A DNA stretch of 64,000 nucleotides from Carya illinoinensis (taxonomy: Eukaryota; Streptophyta; Magnoliopsida; Fagales; Juglandaceae), in assembly GCF_018687715.1 (NCBI RefSeq), contig NC_056762.1, positions 41,695,520 through 41,759,519 of the forward strand. Direction: 5' to 3'. Shown here one piece after another: positions 1 to 11,320 of this stretch. The notes beneath the pieces are model-generated. The model searched no databases, was not told where the DNA came from, and saw only the letters and a program-made list of their open reading frames with translations. The translations under genes and the position numbers were made by a program. Numbering within the stretch: the first letter of the stretch is position 1; the number at the start of each line of letters is the position of its first letter.

Positions 1-84
1 GAGTAGCAAATTCAGATCAGATACAGAATGGGGAGTGAAATCTCCCAAAACACCAACACAAATTTGTAATATGTAGGACTGAAC

Positions 85-1349
85 CTAGTAAAACTGAGAG
101 CCGATAACTGGTCTTGGACAGCTTCATTAGCCTGCTGTCCAGCTGAATATAGGAAACCTCCAAACAAATCTCCAAGACCTCCATCAGCCAAATTATAAAC
201 AGAAGCGACTCCTTCCTGAGATTAAGGAAAAATTCAAGTAGATTATTTATAAGAAGCATAACTAGGATGCAAACCTTGAAAGATAGCATGATCTATAACA
301 TTCAGAGCAATATTTAAAACCCTGAGAAATTATCGTAAGTATTTATATCAAAATGAGATAGATTACTACCAAAAAAGGAAGAAAAAAAAAGGCAAAGCAC
401 ACAGGATACCAAGTGTGACTCATATGAATACAGGCTTATCAAGTAATCTGAGGTAAATCTCAGCGTGTGGCAATTTGAAGCACAAATCCTCCCCTAAAGT
501 AAAGTAGCGGAGGACACTAGGGAGTATCTCTTGCACTTATCCTGTGTTTCATATATGTTATACACTAGGAAGTATCTCTTGCACTTATCCTGTGTTTCGT
601 ATATGTTATACAACATAAATTTCCAAGGGATATCAAAGTATATAAATATGCTTTGAGAAATTTATTTGGGCAAATAAAATTGTAACGGTTTTTCTCCCCA
701 CAAGTATAGTTAGCAAAGAAAAATGCATTGAAACTTTCTTTTAACTTCTTTCGGTTCAACCTATATGGAATATCCAGAACATCTACAATGTAAAAATAAA
801 TGGAGCATCCATAAATAAATGTGCTTAAGGAAGAGGAGGAGAGGGCAGGAACTCATAAGGTTAGAGGACACTATTGAATACATAGACAGCATATTCTCAC
901 CGATATATTCTTTTCACTTACAGCCCCTGCCGTGTTGGTTCCAACCAAATTCATCGCTGGAAACATCAGAAATAGAAAGCAACGTTCACTGATGCTACCA
1001 AGTAGACCAAACAACTATTTGTGAAGGCCATAATTAATCAGAAGTGTGAAAGGAAAAGAGCAAGGGAAACTAAACTATGCAAATCCAATATACATGACCT
1101 AATTAATTTTTCCATCCAATATTATAGACACTTCTATGGGTAAAAGAAATTTGACAATGTACTCTGCTTAATCTCATCATACTATGCATCATGCTAATAT
1201 AATAACTCGCCCACACTGTTTCAATTGTTGAGGTTATTATATTCTCGATTACATAGACAGCTTTTTTGGGCAGAGTTTACATAGGCATTTGGTGGGTCAT
1301 AAACGACACTCTCCACCTCTTACTTATAAGGGAAGAGAGAAGGGGGAAA

Positions 1350-1384
<35 letters not shown>

Positions 1385-2514
1385 GATTACTTGGACGATT
1401 GAGTCACACAAAAACATAGACAAAAAGAAAATTAAAAAATTAGCGACACTCTCCTCATAATATATCAATCTTTCAGTTGATGCAATGGTGACAGAAATGA
1501 AAATACATCTCTATTAAAAAAGTAAAAAGAGTGAAAAACTAATTGTAAAAGGAAAAAAAAAAAAAAAAAAGCGATGCGTAGAAGCCATTACCAGCTATGG
1601 CACTTATAAATGTCTTAGCTTGAAAGCTACTGCTTCCAACATTCTTCGACAACAACACATCATCTTTGAGACTGTCCTCGCTCTCAACCCCAGGAGCTCT
1701 CTTAAGCATCTTGATTGGCACCATGTATCTGCCTTTACCTTGAAATACATGATTAAGAGGTTCGTATGTTAAATTGTATATTTGTATCAATATTAAAATA
1801 AAACAAACATTTTATTGGCAAATACAGATATTGTTCTTAGCATCTATGTTCTGCCAAAAAGGAAATTAGGTCTCGTCTCCTTCACTGTATTCAAAAGCAA
1901 GCATAAAACGTTGGCAATCTATCATGACTCCAAAATCCATACATGGTATAAACACACATTAAACAACTATGTAAAAATATACTTCAGATATTACTTTTTT
2001 TTTTTTAATAATTAATATGAGATTTATTACCAAGAATATAGCCCAAGTAAGTGTTCCCACTTTACTACTTCAGATATTAAGTTCGGTGAATTATGGCATT
2101 GAAATGGTTCACAAGGCCACTGTGGTACCGAAAACTTTTTATGTGCCCATATTGAATGGTCTTAAAGCGATCTTTAGTTGATTTCAAGTATTCTGCTGCT
2201 TTAGGAAGATTCAAGAGTCTTTTGTGCCCTCTTTTAGGTGTCTAGACTCCTTTCCCTAAGAATCCCTAACTTTGCACTGTAAAAGGTTCTTCGGAGTCCT
2301 AAAACAGCACCTATAGTTCCGTCCAGGATTTGATATGCGTTTGAAGAAACATTAGCAATATAAACCCTTTGTTCAAGCTACAAACACAGAGGAAAAGGAG
2401 AAAAAGAGTCGTAATTGGCTCACCATGAATGCTGCTTTTGCTGGCAAGCTTGCAGCTTGAAACTCCGCAAGAGTTGGTACCATAGCTACCGGAGTGGTTT
2501 ATAACAAAGCTCAT
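85..2514 (-). CDS. CCDA: CcdA-like thylakoid thiol/cytochrome c biogenesis protein, 5' part
   Basis: Four minus-strand exons join in phase: 2424-2514 (ATG at 2514), 1592-1738, 922-956 and 85-215; the rest lies left of the window. They encode about 134 residues: a Ser-rich, transit-peptide-like start ([15 protein letters not shown]), a basic stretch ([20 protein letters not shown]), and a segment ending [20 protein letters not shown]. That last segment resembles, from memory, the part of plant CcdA just before its first membrane helix. CcdA proteins carry reducing equivalents across the thylakoid membrane for cytochrome c assembly. The membrane helices and their cysteines are not visible here. 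The name also rests on context: CcdA neighbours the class VIII myosin, LHCB3 and MRE11 in Arabidopsis. A donor-like CCAAG|GTAGAG near 2752 and the CAG just before the ATG suggest a 5'-UTR intron. Confidence 0.6.
1200..1745 (-). repeat. Source arm of an inverted duplication (ccdA exon 2 and intron)
   Basis: Exon 2 of the ccdA-like gene and its downstream intron (about 1200-1515 and 1695-1730) match, in reverse complement, the DNA at 3459-3960. Shared blocks include the text around GTGCC(C)AATCAAGATG and GGGGTTGAGAGCGA, the block CACCATTGCATCAACTGAAA, and the block AGGTGGAGAGTGTCGTTTAT. This arm is the functional gene copy because its exon is open and correctly spliced. Confidence 0.75.
1350..1383. 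repeat. Homopolymer of 34 G
   Basis: An uninterrupted run of 34 G on the plus strand (C on the sense strand of the ccdA-like gene), inside an intron. The inverted copy at 3.5-3.7 kb lacks it, so the run arose or expanded after the duplication, or was lost from the copy. Long G runs are also prone to sequencing and assembly error, so the exact length is uncertain. Confidence 0.85.
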
Positions 2515-3458
2515 CTGCACAGTTTTCAAGGTTAGTCTGCAATTTAGGAGCAAGAAGCGAAAACAAAAAGAGGAGAAGGAACTAAAAGATAAGCTATGTT
2601 TGACATAGCCAGGGTGAGGTCTTAATAAATGATAACATAACTAACAAACAAAGACGGGACCGAAAATTTTCTTGACATTTTACACAGTTTTCTCGCCGAC
2701 CAAACAGAGGACAGAAGAATTTGATGAGTTGAGAGAGCGAGAGAGAGCTCTACCTTGGAGTACCTTAAGCAGAAAAAACAAGCGACGATGCGAATGAGAT
2801 AACGTCTAAAACGTCCTCAACGAATTTTTAGCTGTCTTTTTGGAGTTCTTTTTCGTAGATCAGAGATTTTTCTTTTTTCTATTTTTTTTTTTCGGATTAA
2901 GACAGAGATACGTAAGAGAAAGATCTCGACGTCTATTTCGAATTTTAAGTATGTATTATCTATCTTCGAGTTTAGGTTTATTCAAATAAAAATTGAGCCT
3001 TTACATCGTAGTGTAGACAGTTATTTGTAAGGATTAGATAATTCAGACTGAGGGAGCACGCGTGCTACACCCTCGCCATATAAATTCTCCCGAGAATTTC
3101 AAATGCTTTTCTTTTATATCTTTAAAAATTTTCAAAATAATCTATAATATCATTAAAAAATATTTATTTAATTATAAAATTTAAAAAAAAAAAAAAAAAG
3201 ATTAAAAAAAATCTCAAGACCACCTCTCAGTAGCCCAAGCATTTTCTTAGATCTTAATATAGGAAACACTCAGAAACAACACGTGTTAGACACAGAACTA
3301 AAATTGTAAAAATAAATCATTCATTTAAATTAAAAATACATGACAAAAATTACAAAACTATCTTTCACTCAAATCACTGCAAGTTTTAAAAAAAAAAAAC
3401 TAAATAAAATTATAAAACTAAATTATTCACTAGAATTGGTATAAGTTAAAAAAAAATA
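2515..3458. promoter_or_regulatory. 5' flank of the ccdA-like gene
   Basis: No convincing coding exon. The part up to about 2760 is the probable 5'-UTR region of the minus-strand ccdA-like gene, including a possible 5'-UTR intron (2515-2752) and a GA-rich stretch near 2730-2750. Beyond it the DNA is AT-rich with several poly-A runs (for example 3182-3199). I see no clear TATA box that I would defend. Confidence 0.35.
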
Positions 3459-3960
3459 TGGTGCCCAATCAAGATGGTAAGAGTTCGTGGGGTTGAGAGC
3501 GATGTATTTTGATGTATTGTATTTTTTCATAGAGATGTATTGTCATATCTGTCACCATTGCATCAACTGAAATATTGATGTGTTGTGAGGAGAGTTTCCC
3601 TTATACGTAAGAGGTGGAGAGTGTCGTTTATGACCCACCAAGTGCCTATGTAACATAATCTGCCCAAAGAGAAGGAAACAATTTAGCACATCTGTTAGCA
3701 AAGAGTGGTATACAGAGGGATGAGGAACTTTACTGGATGGAAGATGTTCCTGCTGAGTTATTACTTTTTGTAGCAAAGGAGAAACCTTGTAATGAGCCAT
3801 GCTCAGTTATCACTCAATGAAATGAAATCAGAGTTTGTTTGATCAAAAAAAAAAAAAAAAAAAAAACACATACTCTGCCCCAAAAAGCTGAAAACAAAAG
3901 GAGAAAAAATTGTCAATGTAATTGAGAATATAATATAACCTCAACTCTGATTTTTCAGTG
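3459..3960 (+). pseudogene. Inverted, truncated copy of ccdA exon 2 plus intron
   Basis: Read on the plus strand, this DNA repeats the sense strand of the ccdA-like gene. A piece of exon 2 (3459-3505) carries an extra C that shifts the frame; most of the exon is missing, and the sequence jumps into the following intron (from about 3528). The match continues to 3665 and resumes at 3868-3955, interrupted by a LINE fragment. It cannot encode the protein. It forms an inverted repeat with the gene about 2 kb away. Confidence 0.75.
3666..3867 (+). mobile_element. 5'-truncated LINE (3' end, RNase H C-terminus, poly-A)
   Basis: An open frame from 3670 encodes EGNNLAHLLAKSGI and continues to VAKEKPCNEP before a stop. 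This is the pattern of the C-terminal end of the RNase H-like domain in plant non-LTR retrotransposons. It ends in a run of about 22 A. The flanks are near-identical 13-bp direct repeats, ACATAATCTGCCC (3653-3665) and ACATACTCTGCCC (3868-3880), as expected for target-primed insertion. The inserted piece is only about 200 bp, so it is dead on arrival. Confidence 0.75.
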
Positions 3961-4816
3961 ATTAAAAATCCATCAACAATGATTAAAAACATAAAATCTA
4001 CAAATTAAAAAATTAAAAATCAGATTCGAATCAGATTCGGGTGGGCTAATTGCATGTTATTATATTATAGTATTATATGTTATTATATATTAGTCTTTAT
4101 ATATTAGTATTACATGTTATTATAAATTTATACATTAATGTTTATACATTAGTATTATATGTTATTATAAACTTATACACTAGTGTTTGTACATAAGACA
4201 TTAGTATTAAATATTATTATACGTTAGTTATTATGTATAGTATTACATATTATTATATATTAGTGTTTATACATAAGTATTACATGTTATTATACATTAA
4301 TGTTACATGTTAGAAATAGTATGGTGTTTATATATACTAAACTATTATTACTCAATTTAGTCTATCTATATTATAGGATAAGCATACTATTTAATAATAC
4401 TTTACTCATACTAGTATATTATTGAATTTAACTAATTATATAAGTTATAATTGTATAAAATATACATGATTAATATATAAAAAATACATATATATTTTTT
4501 TATAAAATATGTACAATATTGAAATTGGAGTCAAAAGACAAAGTCAGAGTCGAATTTTCAAATTTTTACTCAACCTTACTCATATCTCTATCTATTTTTG
4601 GATGGGAAACAAGGAGTATAAATGGGATCTAAATTATAGTATTATAAGAATGAATTTTTGTTTTTCCTTTGCCTTAAGCCTTCACCTTGGCTTTGTTCTT
4701 GACTATGCTTGACAAGGGATTCACATTTGAGTTTCTTCTTTTTTCTTTTATTATTTCTTTCTCTCTTTGCTTTTTTTTTAAAAATTTTTTTTTAACAATA
4801 ATGGGCAAAGATTTTT
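3961..4816. other. AT-rich low-complexity intergenic DNA
   Basis: About 850 bp without a credible gene. From about 4050 to 4330 the sequence is a degenerate tandem array built from ATTAGTATTACATGTTATTATA-like words, followed by more AT-rich DNA. The short frames seen here have no recognisable motifs. Confidence 0.5.
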
Positions 4817-5146
4817 GGGGATGTTTGGGAAAAGAGGGAAGATGAAAAATCTGTAGATAATAATAAAATAATTTGTGAATACGAAATTGTTTTAGTTGAG
4901 GTGTTTTATTGGATTTTGAGAAATTAAAGAGAAAAAATTGAATAAAAATATTATGAAATTAAAATGATATTAGAATATTATTTTTATTTTGAAATTTGAA
5001 AATGCTAAATTGAAAATTATAATAATTAGATGAAAAAGTTGAAGATTTGAAATTGAAAAATATTTATGTTTGAATGATGTTTGAAAAAGAAATTATGAGA
5101 ATTTTTAATATGAGATGAGATGTAATGTGTTTCCAAACAATCCCTT
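4817..5146. mobile_element. MITE-like element with GGGATTGTTTGGAAA termini
   Basis: The left end reads GGGGATGTTTGGGAAA and the right end is the reverse complement, TTTCCAAACAATCCC, enclosing about 300 bp of A/T-rich filler with no coding capacity. The terminal sequence and the ATGAGATGAGATGTAATGTG subterminal text resemble a very abundant small-element family that I associate with walnut-family genomes. I found no clear target-site duplication. Confidence 0.5.
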
Positions 5147-5183
5147 AAATTTTTGAAATTGGTTTCTTTTTTCTTTTTTAAAG

Positions 5184-5434
5184 AAGGGTAGTGATAGGGT
5201 TACTACCCATCTACTACTTATGTGTATTTCAGATTTTTTATTTTTATTTTTTTTCATTTTCTTTTAAGGATTTTTTTAACATCCTTAATTATTAAGAAAA
5301 AATTAAAAAAATATATAACTTTACTACTATTCACTTTCTTAATCATTAAGTAAAATAAAAAATTATAAAAAAAATTAAATAAAAAAAGAGTAATAAATAA
5401 GTAGTAATGGAATGGTAATGCTATCATTTTCCTT
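5184..5434. mobile_element. MITE-like element with AAGG..TACTACTTA inverted termini
   Basis: The left 37 bp (AAGGGTAGTGATAGGGTTAC...TACTACTTA) and the reverse complement of the right 37 bp (AAGGAAAATGATAGCATTAC...TACTACTTA) agree at most positions. The interior is AT-rich with no frame. This is a non-autonomous DNA transposon of uncertain superfamily. Confidence 0.5.
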
Positions 5435-5899
5435 AGAAGGGCTGTGTACCCATAGTTTAGCATATGGATAAGCCCCTCTCTACACGTGAATGGGGATTAT
5501 GCAACTAGACCTAAATTACAAGTTGAAGTTAAACAAGTAGGTAGTACTAATTTCTCAAATTTTAATATGTCCATTACCGTATCAACTAATTTTTGAAATG
5601 CCATTGCCACAACAATGGTGATCGACACAGTTTAATAAAAATCTCTCCAGACTTGAGTCAATTCAAAGGAAAATACTTTTTTTTTTTTTTGATAAATTCA
5701 AAGGAAAAATACTTTAGACATAAAAAAATAAATTTTGTTAAAGTCAAATACTAATCTGCATCCTAATACTAATTCATTTATATTCAAAATTTAAATTAAT
5801 AATGTTTTCAATAAAATTTATTTTTTAACAAATCACATTAAATTGGTACATATATTAGTGTATAATTGTACTTGCAACTAGATTTTTTCTAAAAAAAAT

Positions 5900-6032
5900 A
5901 TACAAAAGTAAATTTACAAACTGATATAACTTAATATGATACGTTAGATTGTAAAGTTACTTTTATTGTAAAATAAAACTAATGAATCTTATGAAATCAC
6001 ATTAATTTGTATATTTGTTTTTATGTAATCTC
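5900..6032. mobile_element. MITE-like element, family member 1 of 3
   Basis: Contains AAAAGTAAATTTACAAACTGATAT and GTTAGATTGTAAAGTTACTT (described in pieces) with an inverted partner (ACATTAATTTGTATATTTGT) at the other end. The same pattern occurs at 31,150-31,312 and 46,935-47,100, which makes it a dispersed family with long imperfect inverted termini rather than chance AT richness. Confidence 0.5.
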
Positions 6033-6493
6033 TTTATTTCAAAAGGGAGTACTATGTAGTGTCTACAGAAAGCATGCCTGCTACAGTTGTCGGGAATGAG
6101 GCAGCTAGTCCTAGAAGCCAAGTGGACTTCCCACAGCGCTTTTTTTGCATTTTATAACTGACAATAAATTCAAGAAGAAATAGAGGCACCGGCTTCAGGA
6201 TTGTAAACTTTTTTTGGTTGAAAAAAAAGGAACAATTTTTATTATTCCATGAGATAAAATACCACGAACCACTGACATATTGACTACAATGAAAATGAAA
6301 TTCTCATAAGCTGAACTAAAACATACTACCAGTAACCACTCCCAAAAAAACCACTCTAAAGCTAAGACAATAACGTAATATTAACTACCCTGTTGTAATC
6401 GAAAATATACCAAAACTGATGCAGAGATCACAGGAAGGATCTGATGATTCTAAGCCACTTCTATAATGCCCATTAGATTGGGATCCTCATTCT
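6033..6493. other. 3' flank of the small Lys-rich gene
   Basis: Non-coding. It probably holds the 3' UTR of the minus-strand gene that ends at 6494. I see no further repeat or gene in it. Confidence 0.35.
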
Positions 6494-7721
6494 TCAGTCA
6501 TACAGATTTTTGGCGGACTGCGTTCTTGACTTTTTGTTTTCATGCTTCAAGTTTTTCTCAACGTACATCTCATTTTTAGATATGGCTTTTTCTATGGATT
6601 TGGTCTTTCGGACATTTTTCGATCTCTTCATTGGTCTCCCCTTCTTCACCTTTCTGTTAAGAAAATAAGTTTATGAATGCAGGAGGCAGAAAGAGAAGAA
6701 ATTGAAGATTCAAGTAGCAACTACATTTGAAACCAAATAAAAAGAAACTTAAAAGTACATTTTAATCAGGAAAAAGAACAGCCAATGCCAATGGATAGAA
6801 TAAAACTCATAAAGGTGAATGGAATTGTTGTCGACAGATTTTAAATTTAGCTGTACTTCTAATTAATCAAAGAAAAGTTATGGAATACAAACACCCGTTG
6901 AAAGGCAGGAAACAATAATCAGATAGGCAGAAACACACAACTAATTCAAACCTAGCGATTCAAAAGATACATACCCATATCAGACCATAGACTACATAAG
7001 GCCAGAATAAAGGAATAGCAGCCCACGCATCTAGAATTTAATTCATCTCCTAAGGTCTTTTCAACACCAGAACTACATTTAGTGTGAATCTTTAATTCAT
7101 GGCTCCCCTCCCCAATATGCAACTTGAATTATGTTTATGATATCTCTGTCGTTTACACTACCACATATAGCAGTTAAATACACAAACATAATTGAAAAAA
7201 TAAATATATAAGCATAAAAATTTTAGTGGGGGCACGTTAGGCGGCCCCCAAAGGTAAATTCATGAGCCTGATACTGTTACTAGCATTGTGATGTAAACAG
7301 CCTAAATCGTCAGAAACAAGAACGGAACTCCATGCATACAAGCACAGGTACAATGTACACACGCATATGATAAGAAAAAACACATAATTTAGACCGACAA
7401 GGGATCCTTCACAAATTTTCACCGTGATTGGGTTGGATGGTGAATACTTACTTAATTGCAGCACCAGAAGCGGGATTCTGAGCTCCAGACTCTAACGTGT
7501 CCATTGCTGCATAAAACAATGAAAAAGGCATATAATTAATTCTAAAACGATCACAAAAATTCGCAATCAAAACAAAAAGAAATATAGCAATGATAGTACA
7601 AATACCACTTGTATAATACAGACTTAAAAGGAGTACCTTGAGGTAGATCTGCAACAGTCTCTTCGGATATATCCATTGAAACGTCAGCTTTTCGCTTCTT
7701 CTTGTTCCTGTTCTTCGCCAT
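6494..7721 (-). CDS. Small Lys/Arg-rich, probably nuclear, plant protein of unknown function
   Basis: Three exons join in phase: 7637-7721 (ATG at 7721), 7452-7506 and 6494-6653, giving 99 residues. The protein starts MAKNRNKKKRK, has an acidic middle (MDISEETVADLPQAMD), and a strongly basic C-terminal half (KKVKKGRPMKRSKNVRKTKS) ending SAKNLYD. The two basic clusters look like nuclear or nucleolar localisation signals; no enzymatic motif or membrane segment is visible. Similar short proteins beginning MAK(N/S)RNKKKR occur in other dicots as far as I recall, all uncharacterised. The 5' UTR is CT-rich on the plus strand (7741-7770). It lies between the ccdA-like gene and the myosin gene. Splice sites are canonical and the frame is open throughout, so I regard it as a real gene. 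Confidence 0.8.
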
Positions 7722-9720
7722 CGCCGAGTTTGAGAGACAGACGGACTCTCTCTCTCTCTCGCTCGCTCTGCGTCGAGGTTTATTGAAGGCAAGAGCCCTA
7801 GCTCAAATGAAAGCGCTACTCTCTAGGGAAGGAATGGGCCGAGGCCCGCGTTTATTCGGTTGTATTTTAGTAACTCGGGCCGGGCTCAGGGTTTCGTAAT
7901 TTGCAAAAGACCGAAACAACAACAAAAATATTGCATCACATTCGGCAAACAATGAACAGAAATACTGCACGCTTTTCCATGTACACAACAAACATTCCCA
8001 ACACACCATTAAATTGAATGTCGTACCTCGTAGAGTTCCAATGATGCACCGAGAATTAATAGTGGCCCATTGTTACCATTTTTAGGCACTCATTGAAACC
8101 TGGACCCAACCTCTGTCTAACAGAGAGTCCATATATCCCACCTGTGCAGGTGCATTTATGGTGTCCAATCTAATTCTAATTTGCATGCTCATCAATCGTG
8201 CCCCTGCTTTTAGCATTAAGTAATGGCCAAACCAGATATTGGTGTCCCATCGTCTAAATAAATGATTGTCATGCACAAACAGCAGCTCCTTCCAATATTG
8301 TTTGGGGTTTTTCTTCTTGGCAACATCCGGCTAGCTACTTCTTGGGGACCCATTTAATTGCCAGGTGTCGATCTTTGGCAACTAAAATCAATAGTTCAAA
8401 TCTTCTTTGCCGGGTATCAAACTCAAATGTATGTTTATTATTGACAATATGTATGTTTAAGGGACAATAAATATTTGTTTTTACCATACAGTTAGAGGTG
8501 AATATGGAGAAATGTCAAAGGGGAGACCACAAATCCATTACCTTTTTTATAGACGCTTACCAATCTTAATATTAAAAAAAAAAAAAAAAAAAAAAAGAAC
8601 TCGGTTACATGAACCAAAGGGTTCACAGTGGGCCCCATGACCAACTACAGAGCATGTTTCTCAATAGTTAGTTGCTGTGAAGTGGTAACCTATTGTTCAT
8701 CTAACAGGCTTGTGTTAGAAGTGTCGAGGGATGGGACCATTGTTACAAAGAATTAACTTTGTGTCAGTTTGGGTATGTTCAAATGAATGGGATTGTGACT
8801 TGGTTGTAAGCCTCTTTAGTTGAAGGCCCACTCATGTTATGTCACACGTCGTTACTAAGAGAATTTTTCAGTAATAATTTAATGCAATTATATATATATA
8901 TATATATTTTTAGATTTTTTTAAAATTTCTAATATATTAATTGACGTGTTATATTTAAGTGGGTTTTATTTATTTATTTAAATAATAAATTTAAAATATA
9001 CTAAGTTAATAAATATAATTGATAATAATAAAATAAGATGAAGATTGCAGGTATCCTTGACTTGGGTTCTACTCAAACAGAAAGAAAGAAGTAGAAACAT
9101 TGAATACATCTTTTCAGAACAACTGACACAAGGCCAGTGCAGACTGTCAGAACATTCATCCTTCTCAGTATGATGTTCAATGATTGTGAGGTATCTTAGC
9201 ACATGGCAATTAAAAAGGGCAGGCAATCTAATGGGCATTTTACAATGAACTGGTGTCAAAGTGATTCGGAGTCCATTCCTTTGAGGGGATTTGTATTTCA
9301 ATCAAAATCCCCAGCTGCCAGCTTTACCAAAAGCATCGATCCTGAACACAACACAAGAGAGTTTGAGATTTGAGAGACCGTGATGCTCACCAAACCAAAT
9401 TGACGTGAATATTACAGTGAATTAGTCAACAATTAATTGATCACAGATTAAAAGCAGGAGCATATGCAGTAATCATTAGATCCCTTTTGGAAGCGGAATG
9501 ATTACGTCCCACAAATATATTTTTCCAAGCCTTTTTTTTTTTTTTTTATAACTTCCGGGAATAACGGTAAACTGGTTATTGTATTCCAGACAACATTGGC
9601 GTGGAGTTCCATTTGAATATTGAATCGCTTCAATTTCTTTTTTAAAGATCTTGCTAATCCAGAGGTATATCGTGCATGGCATGATTAAGTTTATCAAAGC
9701 TCAGCTGCCGATTGATTCAT

Positions 9721-9724
<4 letters not shown>
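7722..9724. other. Intergenic DNA
   Basis: About 2 kb with no defensible gene. The first 100 bp or so is the probable promoter/5' UTR of the small Lys-rich gene. There is a run of 24 A near 8574-8597 and a (TA)n stretch near 8890-8907. The short open frames here have no family features. Confidence 0.45.

Positions 9725-9784
<60 letters not shown>
9725..9784. repeat. (GA)30 microsatellite
   Basis: A perfect dinucleotide array of about 30 GA units. Such long perfect arrays are usually length-polymorphic. No gene overlaps it. Confidence 0.95.
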
Positions 9785-9787
<3 letters not shown>

Positions 9788-11312
9788 TCCTCATCAATCA
9801 GGCAAAAACTCTAAAAATTGATGATTCACCTCACTTGGGAGTCCTGGGCTTTGAACTTCATAAGATCAAACCAGTTTTGTCATTTAAGGGAAAAAAAAAT
9901 ACCTTTTAAGCCTTCTTATGGTTAAGAATATAATACATTATTCTTATTTTTTACAATTAAAAACATAATATAATTAATAAAATCTACATCTTTCTATCAA
10001 TTTAATTTTTTAAAAATAAGTAATGATTTTATATAATATCATAATCAGATTTTGAGTTCAAACTGGAACTCTATATTTTACTTAATTTAATTAAATAATT
10101 CACATATTGAGCTCATTCATTAAGTAAGTCTGATCCACATGTGAGTATTAAAAATCTAATAAAAATAATAAAATTTACATATTTTTATCAATTTAAACTT
10201 TTAGACTAAAAAGTGATTTTAAAATTATTATTAAACCAACCCAAAGGTTGATAATATAAAGGCCTTTTAAATGTATATTAGTAAATACAAAGAATTTTGA
10301 GTGTTTGTTTGAACTGGTTGTTAGTTAATACAAATGAGCAGAACTCGGGCATTAATTGTCTATCAGGAATAAAGTTGTAAGCATGCAATCATGTCAAGCG
10401 TTTGGTAACAACCGAATGGGTCCGCTTTATGTTCACTTTTCCGAACAGACGATCAAATGGGGTCGGAATATCACAGGCAACCAAAAGTTACGAAATTTGG
10501 ACAAAAGAGGAGAAAAAGAACAAGCATTAATTTCCAATACCCTCGGGGAATTAGGTGGTCTTTGCTGGCTCAGACCAACCCATAGAAAAAATATATATGG
10601 TTTTGTTCGTTCCTAATGTGTTGAAACTTGTTATGGACTTATCCATTTGTTGTGCCTTTTTCTTCGCCCCATAATTTGTGGGGCCACGTTAAATTTTCTG
10701 ATAAATTCCCCCCTCCACTTGAATTATAAATTCATACAATCATAAATATGATCAGAGTTAGGTACAAATTAGATGATTATCCTTTGAATCTTTTTATTCA
10801 GCTACTACTACATCGCTCGTCACTGTTATTTTAATTTTTTTATCCTCACTATGTTAATAGAATTCTTATATTTATGGTCCCTACACCATATACATAATAA
10901 GAAAAGTAAATAAAAGTAAGTGTGTAGTATAAGATTAATGATGAGTAGAAATTAGAATCATTCTTATCATTTTTTTTAGAATAAAATCATTCAAACTTAA
11001 ACACGGAAAGACTTTTGTTGTTGAAATTCACTGTCGTTGGTCTCATTCGAACTTGGACATGGAGCATACAAAGGATGCAATTACATGCACATGGAATCAA
11101 ATGAATGCCTATGATAGCCACCACACATGCAACCTAAATACGGCATATGTCTACGATAATAGCTAGATTAATTAGACTAATGATGGCAAAAAGGGGTTCT
11201 CTTCAATATTATATATCTATAAGAAAGTATGCCATGAATTTGAAAATTTTGTAAACGCGCCATACTTCAAAATTGTCGGAACAATGCTCATATAAGTAAT
11301 AATTTTTAACGA
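9785..11312. other. Intergenic DNA
   Basis: About 1.5 kb of AT-rich DNA with no credible gene. One 86-codon open frame (10,356-10,616) has no recognisable domain, no splice partners and no start context that I would trust. Confidence 0.45.
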
Positions 11313-11320
11313 GATGGTAC

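Noticed and set aside
1266..1468. Frames with poly-Gly/poly-Pro
   Set aside because: Translation of the 34-G homopolymer in a ccdA intron; no coding meaning.
4050..4330. Possible satellite or matrix-attachment DNA
   Set aside because: AT-rich words recur, but spacing is irregular and no unit length could be fixed, so it is listed only as low-complexity DNA.
10356..10616. An 86-codon plus-strand frame, possible gene
   Set aside because: No recognisable domain, no splice partners and no conserved context; length is within chance for this DNA.
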